Origin: Nemopilema nomurai
Taxonomy: Eukaryota > Cnidaria > Scyphozoa > Rhizostomeae > Rhizostomatidae
Length of the DNA: 64,000 bases
Direction: 5' to 3'
NCBI GenBank assembly: GCA_003864495.1
Contig: PEDN01001371.1
Span: 248,001 to 312,000 of the forward strand
Part shown: one piece after another, positions 36,001 to 48,500 of the stretch
Position numbering within the stretch: the stretch's first letter is position 1
Layout: every line of letters begins with the position of its first letter
The notes under the pieces: generated by a model
Seen by the model: only the letters and a program-made list of their open reading frames with translations
Database searches by the model: none
What the model was told of the DNA's origin: nothing
Translations under genes and position numbers: made by a program

Positions 36001-39000
36001 TTTTACGCAAAGCGCCAAGGCTATAGCCTTGCAAAATTGGTCAAAGCTAATGGAAAATTTGGACCTTCCTTTCTGCCATTGTCTTGTAGAGTAGAACAAG
36101 GGCAACCGATTGGTATACTTTGATCAGCCTTGGACGTGTATTTTGCAAGATATGAGTGGTTTTCGGAGTTGCCCCGTTTTCGCAAAAAGCCTTCCAAAAT
36201 TGGTCAAAACTGATGGAAAATTTGGGCCTTCTTTTCTACCATTGTCTTGTAGAGTAGATCAAGGGCAAACTATTGGTATACTTTGATCAGCTCTGTGACG
36301 TGTATTTTGTAAGATATGAGTGGTTTTCGAAGTTGCCCCGTTTTACGCAAAACGCCAAGGCTATAGCCTTGCGAAATTGGTCAAAACTGATGGAAAATTC
36401 TGAACTTTGTTTCTACCATTGTCTTGTAGAGTAGAACAAGGGCAACCTGTTCGTGTACTTGGTTCAGCTCTTTGACGTGCATTTTGTAAGATATGAGTGG
36501 TTTTCGAAGTTGCCCCGTTTTACGCAAAGCGCCAAGGCTATAATCTTGCAAAATTGGTCAAAACTGATGGAAAATTCTGAACTTTGTTTCTACCATTGTC
36601 TACGATCGTCTTCTAGAGTTGATCAAGGGCAACCTATTTGTGTACTTTGATCAGCTCTTGGACGTGTATTTTTCAAGATATGAGTGGTTTTTGGAGTTGC
36701 CCCGTTTTACGCAAAACGACAAAGCTATAGCCTTGCAAAATTGGTCAAAACTGATGGAAAATTTGAGCCTTCTTTTCTACCATTGTCTTGAAGAATAGAT
36801 CAAGGGCAACCTATTGGTATACTTTGATCAGCTCTTGGACGTGTATTTTGCAAGATATGAGTGGCTTTGGAAGTTGCCCCGTTATACGCAAAACGCTAAG
36901 GCTATAGCCTTGCAAAATTGGTCAAAACTGATGGAAAATTTGGGCCTTCTTTTCTACCCTTGTCTTGTAGAGTAGATCAAGGGCAACCTATTTGTGTACT
37001 TCGATCAGCTCTTGGACGTGTATTTTTCAAGATATGAGTGGTTTTCGGAGTTGCCCCGTTTTACGCAAAAGCCTTCCAAAATTGGTCAAAACTGATGGAA
37101 AATTTTGACCTTCCTTTTTTACATGTCTTGTGAGTAGATCAAGGGCAACCTATTTGTGTACTTGGATCAGCTCTTGGACGTGTATTTTCCAAGATATGAG
37201 TGGTTTTCGAAGTTGCCCCGTTTTACGGAAAAAGCCAAGGCTATAGCCTTGCAAAATTGGTCAAAACTGATGGAAAATTTGGGCCTTCTTTTCTACCATT
37301 GTCTTGTAGAGTAGATCAAGGGCAACCTATTGGTATACTTTGATCAGCTCTTGGACGTGTATTTTTCAAGATATGAGTGGTTTTCGAAGTTGCCCCGTTT
37401 ACGCAAAACGACCAAGCTATAGCCTTGCAAAATTGGTCAAAACTGATGGAAAATTTGAGCCTTCTTTTCTACCATTGTCTTGAAGAGTAGCACAAGGGCA
37501 ACCATTTGGTTTACTTTGATCAGCTCTTGGACGTGTATTTTGCAAGATATGAGTGGTTTTCGAAGTTGCCCCGTTATACGCAAAACGCCAAGGCTATAGC
37601 CTTGCAAAATTGGTCAAAACTGATGGAAAATTCTGAACTTTGTTTCTACCATTGTCTACATGTCTTGTAAAGTAGATCAAGGGCAACCTATTTGTGTACT
37701 TTGATCAGCTCTTGGACGTGTATTTTTCAAGATATGAGTGGTTTTTGGAGTTGCCCCGTTTTACGCAAAACGCCAAGGCTATAGCCTTGCAAAATTGGTC
37801 AAAACTGATGGAAAATTTGAGCCCTTTTTCTACCATTGTCTTGTAGAATAGATCAAGGGCAACCTATTGGTATACTTTGATCAGCTCTTGGACGTGTATT
37901 TTGCAAGATATGAGTGCTTTTCGAAGTTGCCCCGCTTTACGCAAAACGCCAAGGCTATAGCCTTGCAAAATTGGTCAAAACTGATGGAAAATTTGGGCCT
38001 TCTTTTCTACCATTGTCTTGTAGAGTAGATCAAGGGCAACCTATTTGTGTACTTGGATCAGCTCTTGGACGTGTATTTTTCAAGATATGAGTGGTTTTCG
38101 GAGTTGCCCCGTTTTACGCAAAAGCCTTCCAAAATTGGTCAAAACTGATGGAAAATTTTGACCTTCCTTTTTTACGATCGTCTTGCTGAGTAGATCAAGG
38201 GCAACCTATTTGTGTACTTGGATCAGCTCTTGGACGTGTATTTTGCAAGATATGAGTGGTTTTCGAAGTTGCCCCGTTTACGCAAAAAGCCAAGGCTATA
38301 GCCTTGCAAAATTGGTCAAAACTGATGGAAAATTTGGGCCTTCTTTTCTACCATTGTCTTGTAGAGTAGATCAAGGGCAACCTATTGGTATACTTTGATC
38401 AGCTCTTGGACGTGTATTTTGCAAGATATGAGTGGTTTTCGAAGTTGCCCCGTTTTACGCAAAACGCCAAGGCTATAGCCTTGCAAAATTGGTCAAAACT
38501 GATGGAAAATTTGGCCTTTTTTCTACCATTGTCTTGAAGAGTAGCACAAGGGCAACCATTTGGTTTACTTTGATCAGCTCTTGGACGTGTATTTTGCAAG
38601 ATATGAGTGGCTTTCGAAGTTGCCCCGTTATACGCAAAACGCCAAGGCTATAGCCTTGCAAAATTGGTCAAAACTGATGGAAAATTCTGAACTTTGTTTC
38701 TACCATTGTCTACGATCGTCTTGTAAAGTTGATCAAGGGCAACCTATTTGTGTACTTTGATCAGCTCTTGGACGTGTATTTTTCAAGATATGAGTGGTTT
38801 TCGAAGTTGCCCCGTTCTACGCAAAACGCCAAGGCTATAGCCTTGCAAAATTGGTCAAAACTGATGGAAAATTTGGGCCTTCCTTTCTACCATTGTCTTG
38901 TAAAGTAGATCAAGGGCAACCTATTGGTATACTTTGATCAGCTCTTGGACGTGCATTTTGCAAGATATGAGTGGTTTTCGAAGTTGCCCCGTTATACGCA

Positions 39001-39941
39001 AAACGCCAAGGCTATAGCCTTGCAAAATTGGTAAAACTGATGGAAAATTCTGAACTTTGTTTCTACCATTGTCTTGTAGAATAGATCAAGGGCAACCTAT
39101 TGGTGTACTTGGATCAGCTCTTGGACGTGTATTTTGCAAGATATGAGTGTCTTTCGAAGTTGCCCCGCTTTACGCAAAACGCCAAGGCTATAGCCTTGCA
39201 AAATAGGTCAAAACTGATTGTAAATTTGGGCCTTCTTTTCTACCATTGTCTTGTAGAATAGATCAAGGGCAACCTATTGGTATACTTTGATCAGCTCTTG
39301 GACGTGTATTTTGCAAGATATGAGTGGGTTTCGAAGTTGCCCCGTTTTACGCAAAAAGCCAAGGCTATAGCCTTGCAAAATTGGTCAAAACTGATGGAAA
39401 ATTTGGGCCTTCTTTTCTACCATTGTCTTGTAGAATAGATCAAGGGCAACCTATTGGTATACTTTGATCAGCTCTTGGACGTGTATTTTGCAAGATATGA
39501 GTGGTTTTCGAAGTTGCCCCGTTTACGCAAAACGCCAAGGCTATAGCCTTGCAAAATTGGTCAAAACTGATGAAAATTTGGGCTTTTCTACCATTGTCTT
39601 GTAGAGTAGATCAAGGGCAACCTATTGGTATACTTTGATCAGCTCTTGGACGTGTATTTTGCAAGATATGAGTGGCTTTCGAAGTTGCCCCGCTTTACGC
39701 AAAATGCCAAGGATATAGCCTTGCAAAATTGGTCAAAACTGATTGAAAATTTGGGCCTTCTTTTCTACCATTGCCTTGCAGAATAACACAAGGGCAACCT
39801 ATTGGTATACTTTGATCAACTCTTGGACGTGTACTTTGCAAGATATGAGTGGTTTTCGAAGTTGCCCCGCTTTACGCAAAACGCCAAGGCTATAGCCTTG
39901 CAATACTGGTCAAAACTGATGGAAAATTCTGAACTTTGGTT

Positions 39942-42085
39942 CTACCATTGTCTTGTAGAATAAATCAAGGGCAACCTATTGGTATACTTTGAACAGCTCT
40001 TGGACGTGTATTTTGCAACATATGAGTGGTTTTCGAAGTTGCCCCTGTTTACGCAAAACGCCAAGGCTCTAGCCTTGCAAAATTGGTCAAAATTGATGGA
40101 AAATTTGGACCTTCTTTTCTGCCATTGTCTTGTAGAGTAGATCAAGGGCAACCTATTGGTATACTTTAATCAGCTCTTGGACGTGTACTTTGCAAGATAT
40201 GAGTGGTTTTCGAAGTTGCCCCGCTTTACTCAAAACGCCAAGGCTATAGCCTTGCAAAATTGGTCAAAACTGATGGAAAATTCTGAACTTTGTTTCTACC
40301 ATAGTCTTGTAGAATAGAACAAGGGCAACCTATTTGTGTACTTGGATCAGCTCTTGGACGTGTATTTTGCAAGATATGAGTGGGTTTCGATGTTGCCCCT
40401 GTTTACCCAAAACGCCAAGGCTGTAGCCTTGCAAATTTGGTCAAAACTGATTGAAAGTTTGGGCCTTCTTTTCTACCATTGCCTTGCAGAATAACACAAG
40501 GGCAACCTATTGGTATACTTGGATCAGCTCTTGGACGTGTATTTTGCAAGATATGAGTGGCTTTCGAAGTTGTCCCGCTTTACGCAAAATGCCAAGGCTG
40601 TAGCCTTGCAAATTTGGTCAAAACTGATTGAAAGTTTGGGCCTTCTTTTCTACCATTGCCTTGCAGAATAACACAAGGGCAACCTATTGGTATACTTGGA
40701 TCAGCTCTTGGACGTGTATTTTGCAAGATATGAGTGGTTTTCGAAGTTGCCCCGTGTTACGCAAAAAGCCAAGGCTATAGCCTTGCAAAATTGGTCAAAA
40801 CTGATGGAAAATTCTGAACTTTGTTTCTACCATTGTCTTGTAGAGTAGATCAAGGGCAATTTATTGGTATACTTTGATCAGCTCTTGGACGTGTACTTTG
40901 CAAGATATGAGTGCTTTTCGAAGTTGCCCCGCTTTACGCAAAACGCCAAGGCTATAGCCTTGCAAAATTGGTCAAAACTGATGGAAAATTCTGAACTTTG
41001 TTTCTACCATTGTCTTGTAGAATAGATCAAGGGCAACAAAATTTTGTACTTGGATCAGCTCTTGGACGTGTATTTTGCAAGATATGAGTGGTTTTCGAAG
41101 TTGCCCCGTTTTACGCAAAAAGCCAAGGCTATAGCCTTGCAAAATTGGTCAAAACTGATGGAAAATTCTGAAATTTGTCTCTACCATTGTCTTGTAGAAT
41201 AGATCAAGGGCAACCTATTTGTGTACTTGGATCAGCTCTTGGACGTGTACTTTGCAAGATATGAGTGGTTTTCGAAGTTGCCCCGTTTTACGCAAAAAGC
41301 CAAGGCTATAGCCTTGCAAAATTGGTCAAAACTGATTGAAAATTTGGGCCTTCTTTTCTGCCATTGTCTTGTAGAATAGAACAAGGGCAACCTATTGGTA
41401 TACTTTGATCAGGTCTTGGACGTGTATTTTGCAAGATATGAGTGGTTTTGGAAGTTGCCCCGTTTCACGCAAAACGCGAAGGCTATAGCCTTGCAAAATT
41501 GGTCAAAACTAATTGAAAATTTGGGCCTTCTTTTCTACCATTGTCTTGTAGAGTAGATCAAGGGCAACCTATTGGTATACTTTGATCAGCTCTTGGACGT
41601 GTATGTTGCAAGATATGAGTGGCTTTCGAAGTTGTCCCGCTTTACGCAAAATGCCAAGGCTGTAGCCTTGCAAATTTGGTCAAAACTGATTGAAAGTTTG
41701 GGCCTTCTTTTCTACCATTGCCTTGCAGAATAACACAAGGGCAACCTATTGGTATACTTTGATCAACTCTTGGACGTGTACTTTGCAAGATATGAGTGGT
41801 TTTCGAAGTTGCCCCGCTTTACGCAAAACGCCAAGGCTAAGGTTCAAAACTGATGGAAAATTCTGAACTTTGGTTCTACCATTGTCTTGTAGAATAAATC
41901 AAGGGCAACCTATTGGTATACTTTGAACAGCTCTTGGACGTGTATTTTGCAACATATGAGTGGTTTTCGAAGTTGCCCCAGTTTACGCAAAACGCCAAGG
42001 CTCTAGCCTTGCAAAATTGGTCAAAATTGATGGAAAATTTGGACCTTCTTTTCTGCCATTGTCTTGTAGAGTAGATCAAGGGCAA
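39942..42085. repeat. Second higher-order duplication in the satellite (1934 bp)
   Basis: The segment at 39942-40151 recurs almost unchanged at 41876-42085, 1934 bp away. This is eleven monomers (1947 bp) minus a 13-bp deletion visible around 41838. Neighbouring variants (GCCAAGGCTGTAGCCTT monomers at about 40590 and 41655) repeat in the same order. Confidence 0.75.
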
Positions 42086-43998
42086 CCTATTGGTATACTT
42101 TAATCAGCTCTTGGACGTGTTTTTTGCAAGATATGAGTGGTTTTCGAAGTTGCCCCGCTTTACTCAAAACGCCAAGGCTATAGCCTTGCAAAATTGGTCA
42201 AAACTGATGGAAAATTCTGAACTTTGTTTCTACCATAGTCTTGTAGAAAAGATCAAGGGCAACCTATTTGTGTACTTGGATCAGCTCTTGGACGTGTATT
42301 TTGCAAGATATGAGTGGGTTTCGATGTTGCCCCTGTTTACCCAAAACGCCAAGGCTATAGCCTTGCAAAATTCGTCAAAACTGATGGAAAATTCTGAACT
42401 TTGTTTCTACCATTGTCTTGTAAAATAGATCAAGGGCAACCTGTTGGTATACTTTGATCAGCTCTTGGACGTGAGTGTGTTTCAATGTTGCCCCGTTTTA
42501 CGCAAAAAGCCAAGGCTATAGCCTTGCAAAATTGGTCAAAACTGATGGAAAATTTGGGCCTTCTTTTTTACCATTGTCTTGTAAAGTAGATCAAGGGCAA
42601 CCTATTGGTATACTTTGATCAGCTCTTGGACGTGTACTTTGCAAGATATGAGTGGTTTTCGAAGTTGCCCCGCTTTACGCAAAACGCCAAGGCTATAGCC
42701 TTGCAAAACTGGTCAAAACTTATGGAAAATTCTGAACTTTGTTTCTACCATTGTCTTCTAGAATAGATCAAGAGCAACCTATTGGTATACTTTGATCAGC
42801 TCTTGGACGTGTATTTTGCCAGATATGCGTGGCTTTCGAAGTTGCCCCTGTTTACGCTAAACGCCAAGGCTATAGCCTTGCAAAATTGGTCAAAACTGAT
42901 GGAAAATTCTGAACTTTGTTTCTACCATTGTCTTGTAGAGTAGATCAAGGGCAATTTATTGGTATACTTTGATCAGCTCTTGGACGTGTACTTTGCAAGA
43001 TATGAGTGCTTTTCGAAGTTGCCCCGCTTTACGCAAAACGCCAAGGCTATAGCCTTGCAAAATTGGTCAAAACTGATGGAAAATTCTGAACTTTGTTTCT
43101 ACCATTGTCTTCTAGAATAGATCAAGAGCAACCTATTGGTATACTTTGATCAGCTCTTGGACGTATATTTTGCCAGATATGCGTGTCTTTCGAAGTTGCC
43201 CCTGTTTACGCAAAACGCCAAGGCTATAGCCTTGCAAAATTGGTCAAAACTGATGGAAAATTTGGACCTTCTTTTCTGCCATTGTCTTGTAGAATAGATC
43301 AAGGGCAACCTATTGGTATACTTTGATTAGCTATTGGACGTGTATTTTGCAAGATATGAGTGGTTTTCGAAGTTGTGCCGTTATACGCAAAACGCCAAGG
43401 CTATAGCCTTGCAAAATTGGTCAAAACTGATGGAAAATTTGGGCCTTCTTTTCTACCTTTGTCTTGTGGAGTAGAGCAAGGGCAACCTATTGGTAAACTT
43501 TGATCAGCTCTTGGACGTGTATTTTGCAATGTATGAGTGGTTTTCGAAGTTGCCCCGTTTTACGCAAAACGACAAGCCTATAGTGTTGCAAAATTGGTCA
43601 AAACTGATGGAAAATTTGGGCCTTCTTTTCTACCATTGTCTTGTAGAGTAGAGCAAGGGCAACCTATTGGTATACTTTGATCAGCTCTTGGACGTGTATT
43701 TTGCAAGATATGAGTTCTTTTCGAAGTTGCCCCGTTTTACGCAAAACGACAAGCCTATAGTTTTGCAAAATTGGTCAAAACTGATGGAAAATTTGGGCCT
43801 TCTTTTCTACCTTTGTCTTGTAGAGTAGAGCAAGGGCAACCTATTGGTAAACTTTGATTAGCTCTTGGACGTGTATTTTGCAAGATACGAGTGGTTTTCA
43901 AAGTTGCCCCGTTTTACGCAAAACGCCAAGGCTATAGCCTTGCAAAATTGGTCAAAACTGGTGGAAAATTTCGACCTTCTTTTTCACCATTGTCTTGT

Positions 43999-45599
43999 CT
44001 GTTTTTACTTGGGTTAAGTGGTATAGGATCATAAGAAGGGACTGCACTGATTGGTTTGACTCTACAGCTCTCATTTCTTGTGTTTTCAATGAGGACGTAA
44101 CCCTGTTTTCGCCAAAATCACCAAAGTTAAAGGCTTGCAAAAATGACTATCCTTGATGGAAAATGTTTGGTCTGTTACATTGAATGGCTTTATAGATAGG
44201 TAGTGCACAGATTGGTCTGGCTCTATAGCTCTCAATTCACAAGTTTTTTGGAAGAAGTGGCAGGCCGGCTTTTGCTCAAAAGATGAAGGCCTAGCATATT
44301 CTTAATCTTCATCAAAATTCTTCTTGCCAGCTCAATCAAGGTCGATAAGGTTGTCATTCTTGTTTGCTTGAGGTTTGCGGTGGGCATTTTTGATAGAAAT
44401 CCTTTCGCCAAATTAGAATAGTTATTGAAAGAATATTACCTATGGAAACTATTGATCATGTTGATTTGACTATTGGGTGACAAGTTTATTAAATGAAAGC
44501 ATTCGAAAAATTGCGTTCCTGCCACTTGTAGCTCAGGAAAAAAGGCATAATTCGACGTTTCTAATTGTTGATAATGTAAGATTCAATATTGGTGTTAGTT
44601 CTCTCGGATTTAATATCGGAAGCGGGACTTAGAGAATCAACATCGATGGATGCATCTTTATTTGAAAAGACCGTTAGAGATCAGTGATCTTGGCTTGTTT
44701 GTCATAATCGATTATGTTACCAGTGTTCGAAATTTTTGCACTTCTGCACTTTTTGGAAAGTTTAGATACTTCTCGCTCAAACATAAGTCATAACTCTTGG
44801 AGAACGCTGTGTCGTTGTGAAATTTCTTTGTACCCAAGCCTTATACTTGAGCTGATTTTCGCAAAGCCTAACGGTACAGGCATAATAAATCAAAAACTCG
44901 TGAAGGGTATTTTGTGTCAAAATGCAACTTATATAAATAAAGTCTATTTGATTTTCTATGACGTGTTTCTGTTGTTCAAGTTGGTGTTCATCTACTTATC
45001 CATGTTTTGAACGACTAGAGAGTTTAGCCAAGTCAAGTTAATTCGAGTCTAGTCACATCAACTCAAGTGAAGTCAAGTCTAGCCAAGTCAAGTTAATTCG
45101 AGTCTAGTCACATCAACTCAAATGAAGTCAAGTCTAGCCATGTCAAGTTAATTCGAGTCTATTCACATCAACTCAAGTGAAGTCAAGTTAATTCGAGTCT
45201 AGTCATGTCGACTCAAGTGAAGTCGAGTCGAGTCACGTCAACTCAATCAAGTGTATAATCAGTGAGAATTTCATGATAGGTTTTCAGAAAAACTGCTTTA
45301 ACACGTAATAAATTATGGCAATCGAAATATGTATTAGTCCTGGACAAAAAAGTGAAGTGAACTAGATTTTTCAAATACGAGAACTATAATGAAATCGTCT
45401 GAAAAATGTAAATTTCCGTGATGTTTATAGCAACAAAAAAACGCATGCAGTAATGAAGTCGGTTGTACATAAAAACATGTGGACACTAGTCGAATGCCTT
45501 AAATACACTTCATTCCTTTAGAAGTCAAACAAAAATTAGACTATTGTATGAACCTGTTACACAATTAATCAACGGTGAATCTACATATAATTTATCGAT
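43999..45599. other. Satellite flank, no gene recognised
   Basis: One degenerate satellite-like monomer (about 44085-44170) fades into AT-rich unique sequence. Short open frames here (for example 44714-45010, +) match nothing I know. A 55-bp minisatellite lies at 45026-45250. Confidence 0.5.
45026..45250. repeat. 55-bp minisatellite
   Basis: Units begin AGTCAAGTTAATTCGAGTCT at 45031, 45086 and 45141, exactly 55 bp apart, followed by two truncated units. Each unit is itself made of GAGTC/AAGTC-type pentamer variants (AGTCAAGTCTAGCCAAGTCA). Confidence 0.85.
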
Positions 45600-48500
45600 T
45601 TACTTTCTGTTTTGGTTTGTTATTTTCTTAAACCACGATTTTTCGGCAGTTGACGCAGAAGCAGCGTGTAGTTTAAGCTCTAAATGGTCCGCATACTCTC
45701 TTGCCTCTGCTAGACTTAGCTTTGCCGAGATCAGCTCATTTTCAAGGGAGATAATCTTTTCTTTGTCGTCATCCGGCAGTTTCTGCAGAGTCGACTGCAG
45801 GCCATCTTTGTTTTGGGCTTCGTCACTACTTGAAGAAGTGCTTTGTCTTTCGAAATATTTAGCACAGTTTGGACACTCTCTAACTTTATTCTGAAAAACA
45901 ATGTGCCTTTTCGAATGACAAAAACACGAGGGGTTGCTTTTACTGCTGCTATAATAAATTGGGAGGTTGATACTGCGACATCAAATAAAATGACACTACA
46001 AACTCAATAATGTGCTCTAGCGACCAAACGAGATGAGTGTTGATGCTAAAGTTGGAACCAAAAGCGAAACCACACGAATGGTCCTGATCATTTCCATTGC
46101 CTTGCATTTCCACCACTACATTTTGTGAGCCACTCTGGACCCTATTCAAGCATTTTCGTTTCATTTTGACATTTATTTTGACACGGTCCTGGGCTCACTC
46201 TTTATGTGAGATAAATGTCCATGGATGTTATGACCTGTCAGTCTTTCCTACTCATCAACCTCATTTAGCTATGGGCCCAACAGTGGCTCACATCAGAAAG
46301 CTTTAAAAGAGCTAACGGAGTAAGCACTCACTGATTGGTAACAAGTATTTTTATATTAGCAGAAAATATACATTTTAAATACGTAGCACGCATTTCTTGA
46401 TTGGCACAGAGCATTTCTTGGGTGGCACTGGCTCAGTCGATAAGCACTGGACATAGCATAGGTATCGGGGAGAAGTTCCTTAGCATGTGTTTCCACCTTA
46501 ACCACGATAAAAGTAACCTTTTCTTCATACTGTTGTAACGCTACGTTTCGGTGCTTTTTAATGTTCCACTGACTTGCTCAATGTCTCATGTGTTGTATTT
46601 TGTCTCACGTAGCTCAATAATTTCACGTGCGTTGGTAGAGACGCAGATTCTCAATCCGTTTTTGGATTGGCTTCTTTTGCCATTGACCATCTTGGTAGTC
46701 GATGTTCGACGGGATATAGGATGAAAAATGTCTGCGGGATGCTTTTTGCATTTACACTATCGTGAAATTTCGAATACCTACACAATAAGGGATGTTTTTT
46801 TACATATCTGTCATTTGAACAGACATGGTTATTACATGATCAAAGTGTTTCAGAAAAAACGCCTTGCCGAAAAGATTGGGTATTTACGAAGCAAACCATC
46901 TGTTATTGACGCTATTGACGCCAAAGCCTTAAAGTAAATAAACTTCAAAGGAGGCAAACACATGAACACACCTTAATGTCTGTAAGCTCGCTCTGCAAAC
47001 GCCCTTTGAACTTTTCGTTTCTTTCTTCCAGCTCAGTACATATCTAGACAAAGAAGGCAGACATGAACAGCTCATCCGTGCGCACATGTGAAACTTACAT
47101 ACCATTCTTTTAAACGATTTGTAACTGTAGCACTTTATAGTGTGTTGAATAGAAAAGGCTATGACCATGAGATACATGCAGGGAGAGGACAAAGGTTTCC
47201 ATGAAATGACTTGCAGAAAGGTAACAATCAATTTGAGGAGCAACAATGTTGGATGAGTCATTGACTCCTACTAAAATGCAACACAAACGCAGCTTTTATT
47301 ATATCTAGCAACAGCGACACGATGGCCACGAGAACCAATTTAGCCCTCACAATCAATTTCTACACGATCTTCATCCTCATTATAACCTGGCCCCCCGTTA
47401 CCCCTCCTATATGCCCAGCCATGCCTTTTCACCCATATTTTCCCTTCAACTTCGTCATAAATCATCCCATCATCCACATCCCATTATATCTTTACCCCAT
47501 CAATTCTTCACTCCAACTATATCTCTAAGCCCATTATACTTTCACATCTACCATATATTTATCTCCATCAAACCTTCATCCCCGTCAAAAAATTCCACCC
47601 CAATTACCTCTTTAACCTCATCATACCGTCATTCTATCATATCTTACTCTATTATATTTTCATCAAATTTTCCTTTCACCCTTACTGTATCTTCAAATCC
47701 CTCAAATTTTCACCCAAAAACATTTTCTCTCCCGCTTGTCTTCCCTGCTATATGTTCGTCCCCACTTTCTGCACACTCTATCGTAACTTCATTTCCGCCA
47801 TAGTCTCCCTCTTATATGTGTCTCTAATTTTAATAACACCTTACAATGCCACAAATCTAGCTGCTAAATAATAAGAGGAGTGTGTAGTCATCTCTAAACA
47901 AATCTCTATACGCTTACCCGTTTGTAGTCATCAATGATTCTGTCACGCTTCTCCTTTTCCAAGTCTGCACTTTTTGCACTTTCTCTCCATATATCCTTCA
48001 CCTACATATAATTTGAAAAGAGCTTTAATTATGAATAGATACCCACATTGCGAATGGGCTGGAAATACTTGAACTGTCAGGCCTGTGCCAAAAGGTCCTT
48101 TGAGAGGACCTACTCCGGTAAAAGAAAATGGCATGCCGTTGACAGAATTGCGTCACACAATGACCTTTTGAAGCAGTAACAGCAAAAATATCTTCCCTTC
48201 CTTAATTTATTCTGTTCTACAACTCTATGCCGGAGCCAAAACAACCCTCCATTTAAGAAATAAGCCTTGCAAACCAACACAAGCAAAATGGTTTCTTCTT
48301 TTCCAGTCGTAGACAATCGAGAAAAGAAAAATACGCCCGTAAGAGGAGAGAAAAGTAAGCTCACTCTGATTTCCTCTGCTTTCAGTCTCTCAATTTCCTC
48401 GTCGGATTCTCGAAGGTGCTTTGCTGTTCTTTCCCGTTCAATTAGCAATACATTGACTTTGTCTTCCAACTGAAAAAAAATATATATTCTATTAAGAGGG

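Larger units (their letters stand above)
28043..43998. repeat. Satellite array, about 90 copies of a 177-bp monomer
   Basis: Head-to-tail copies of a 177-bp unit fill about 16 kb. One monomer runs from ATCAAGGGCAACCTATTGG through GATCAGCTCTTGGACGTG, a perfect 14-bp palindrome AAGGCTATAGCCTT, and ATTGTCTTGTAGAGTAG. The length is in the nucleosome range, as for many centromeric or heterochromatic satellites. Divergence is low and structured: sets of copies share variants, showing higher-order organisation. Each monomer contains a 58-codon open frame ended by TAG or TAA. A degenerate monomer trace continues to about 44170. Confidence 0.97.

Noticed and set aside
42090..42428. 112-codon ORF as a real gene
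   Set aside because: It arises from a single mutated stop between two satellite monomers and has no start or splice context.
28043..43998. CRISPR array
   Set aside because: The repeats are contiguous 177-bp tandem units without unique spacers, in a eukaryotic context.
47411..47803. 130-codon plus-strand ORF
   Set aside because: It lies wholly in the C/T-rich degenerate repeat; the peptide is Ser/Pro/His low-complexity, caused by the scarcity of stop codons in such sequence.
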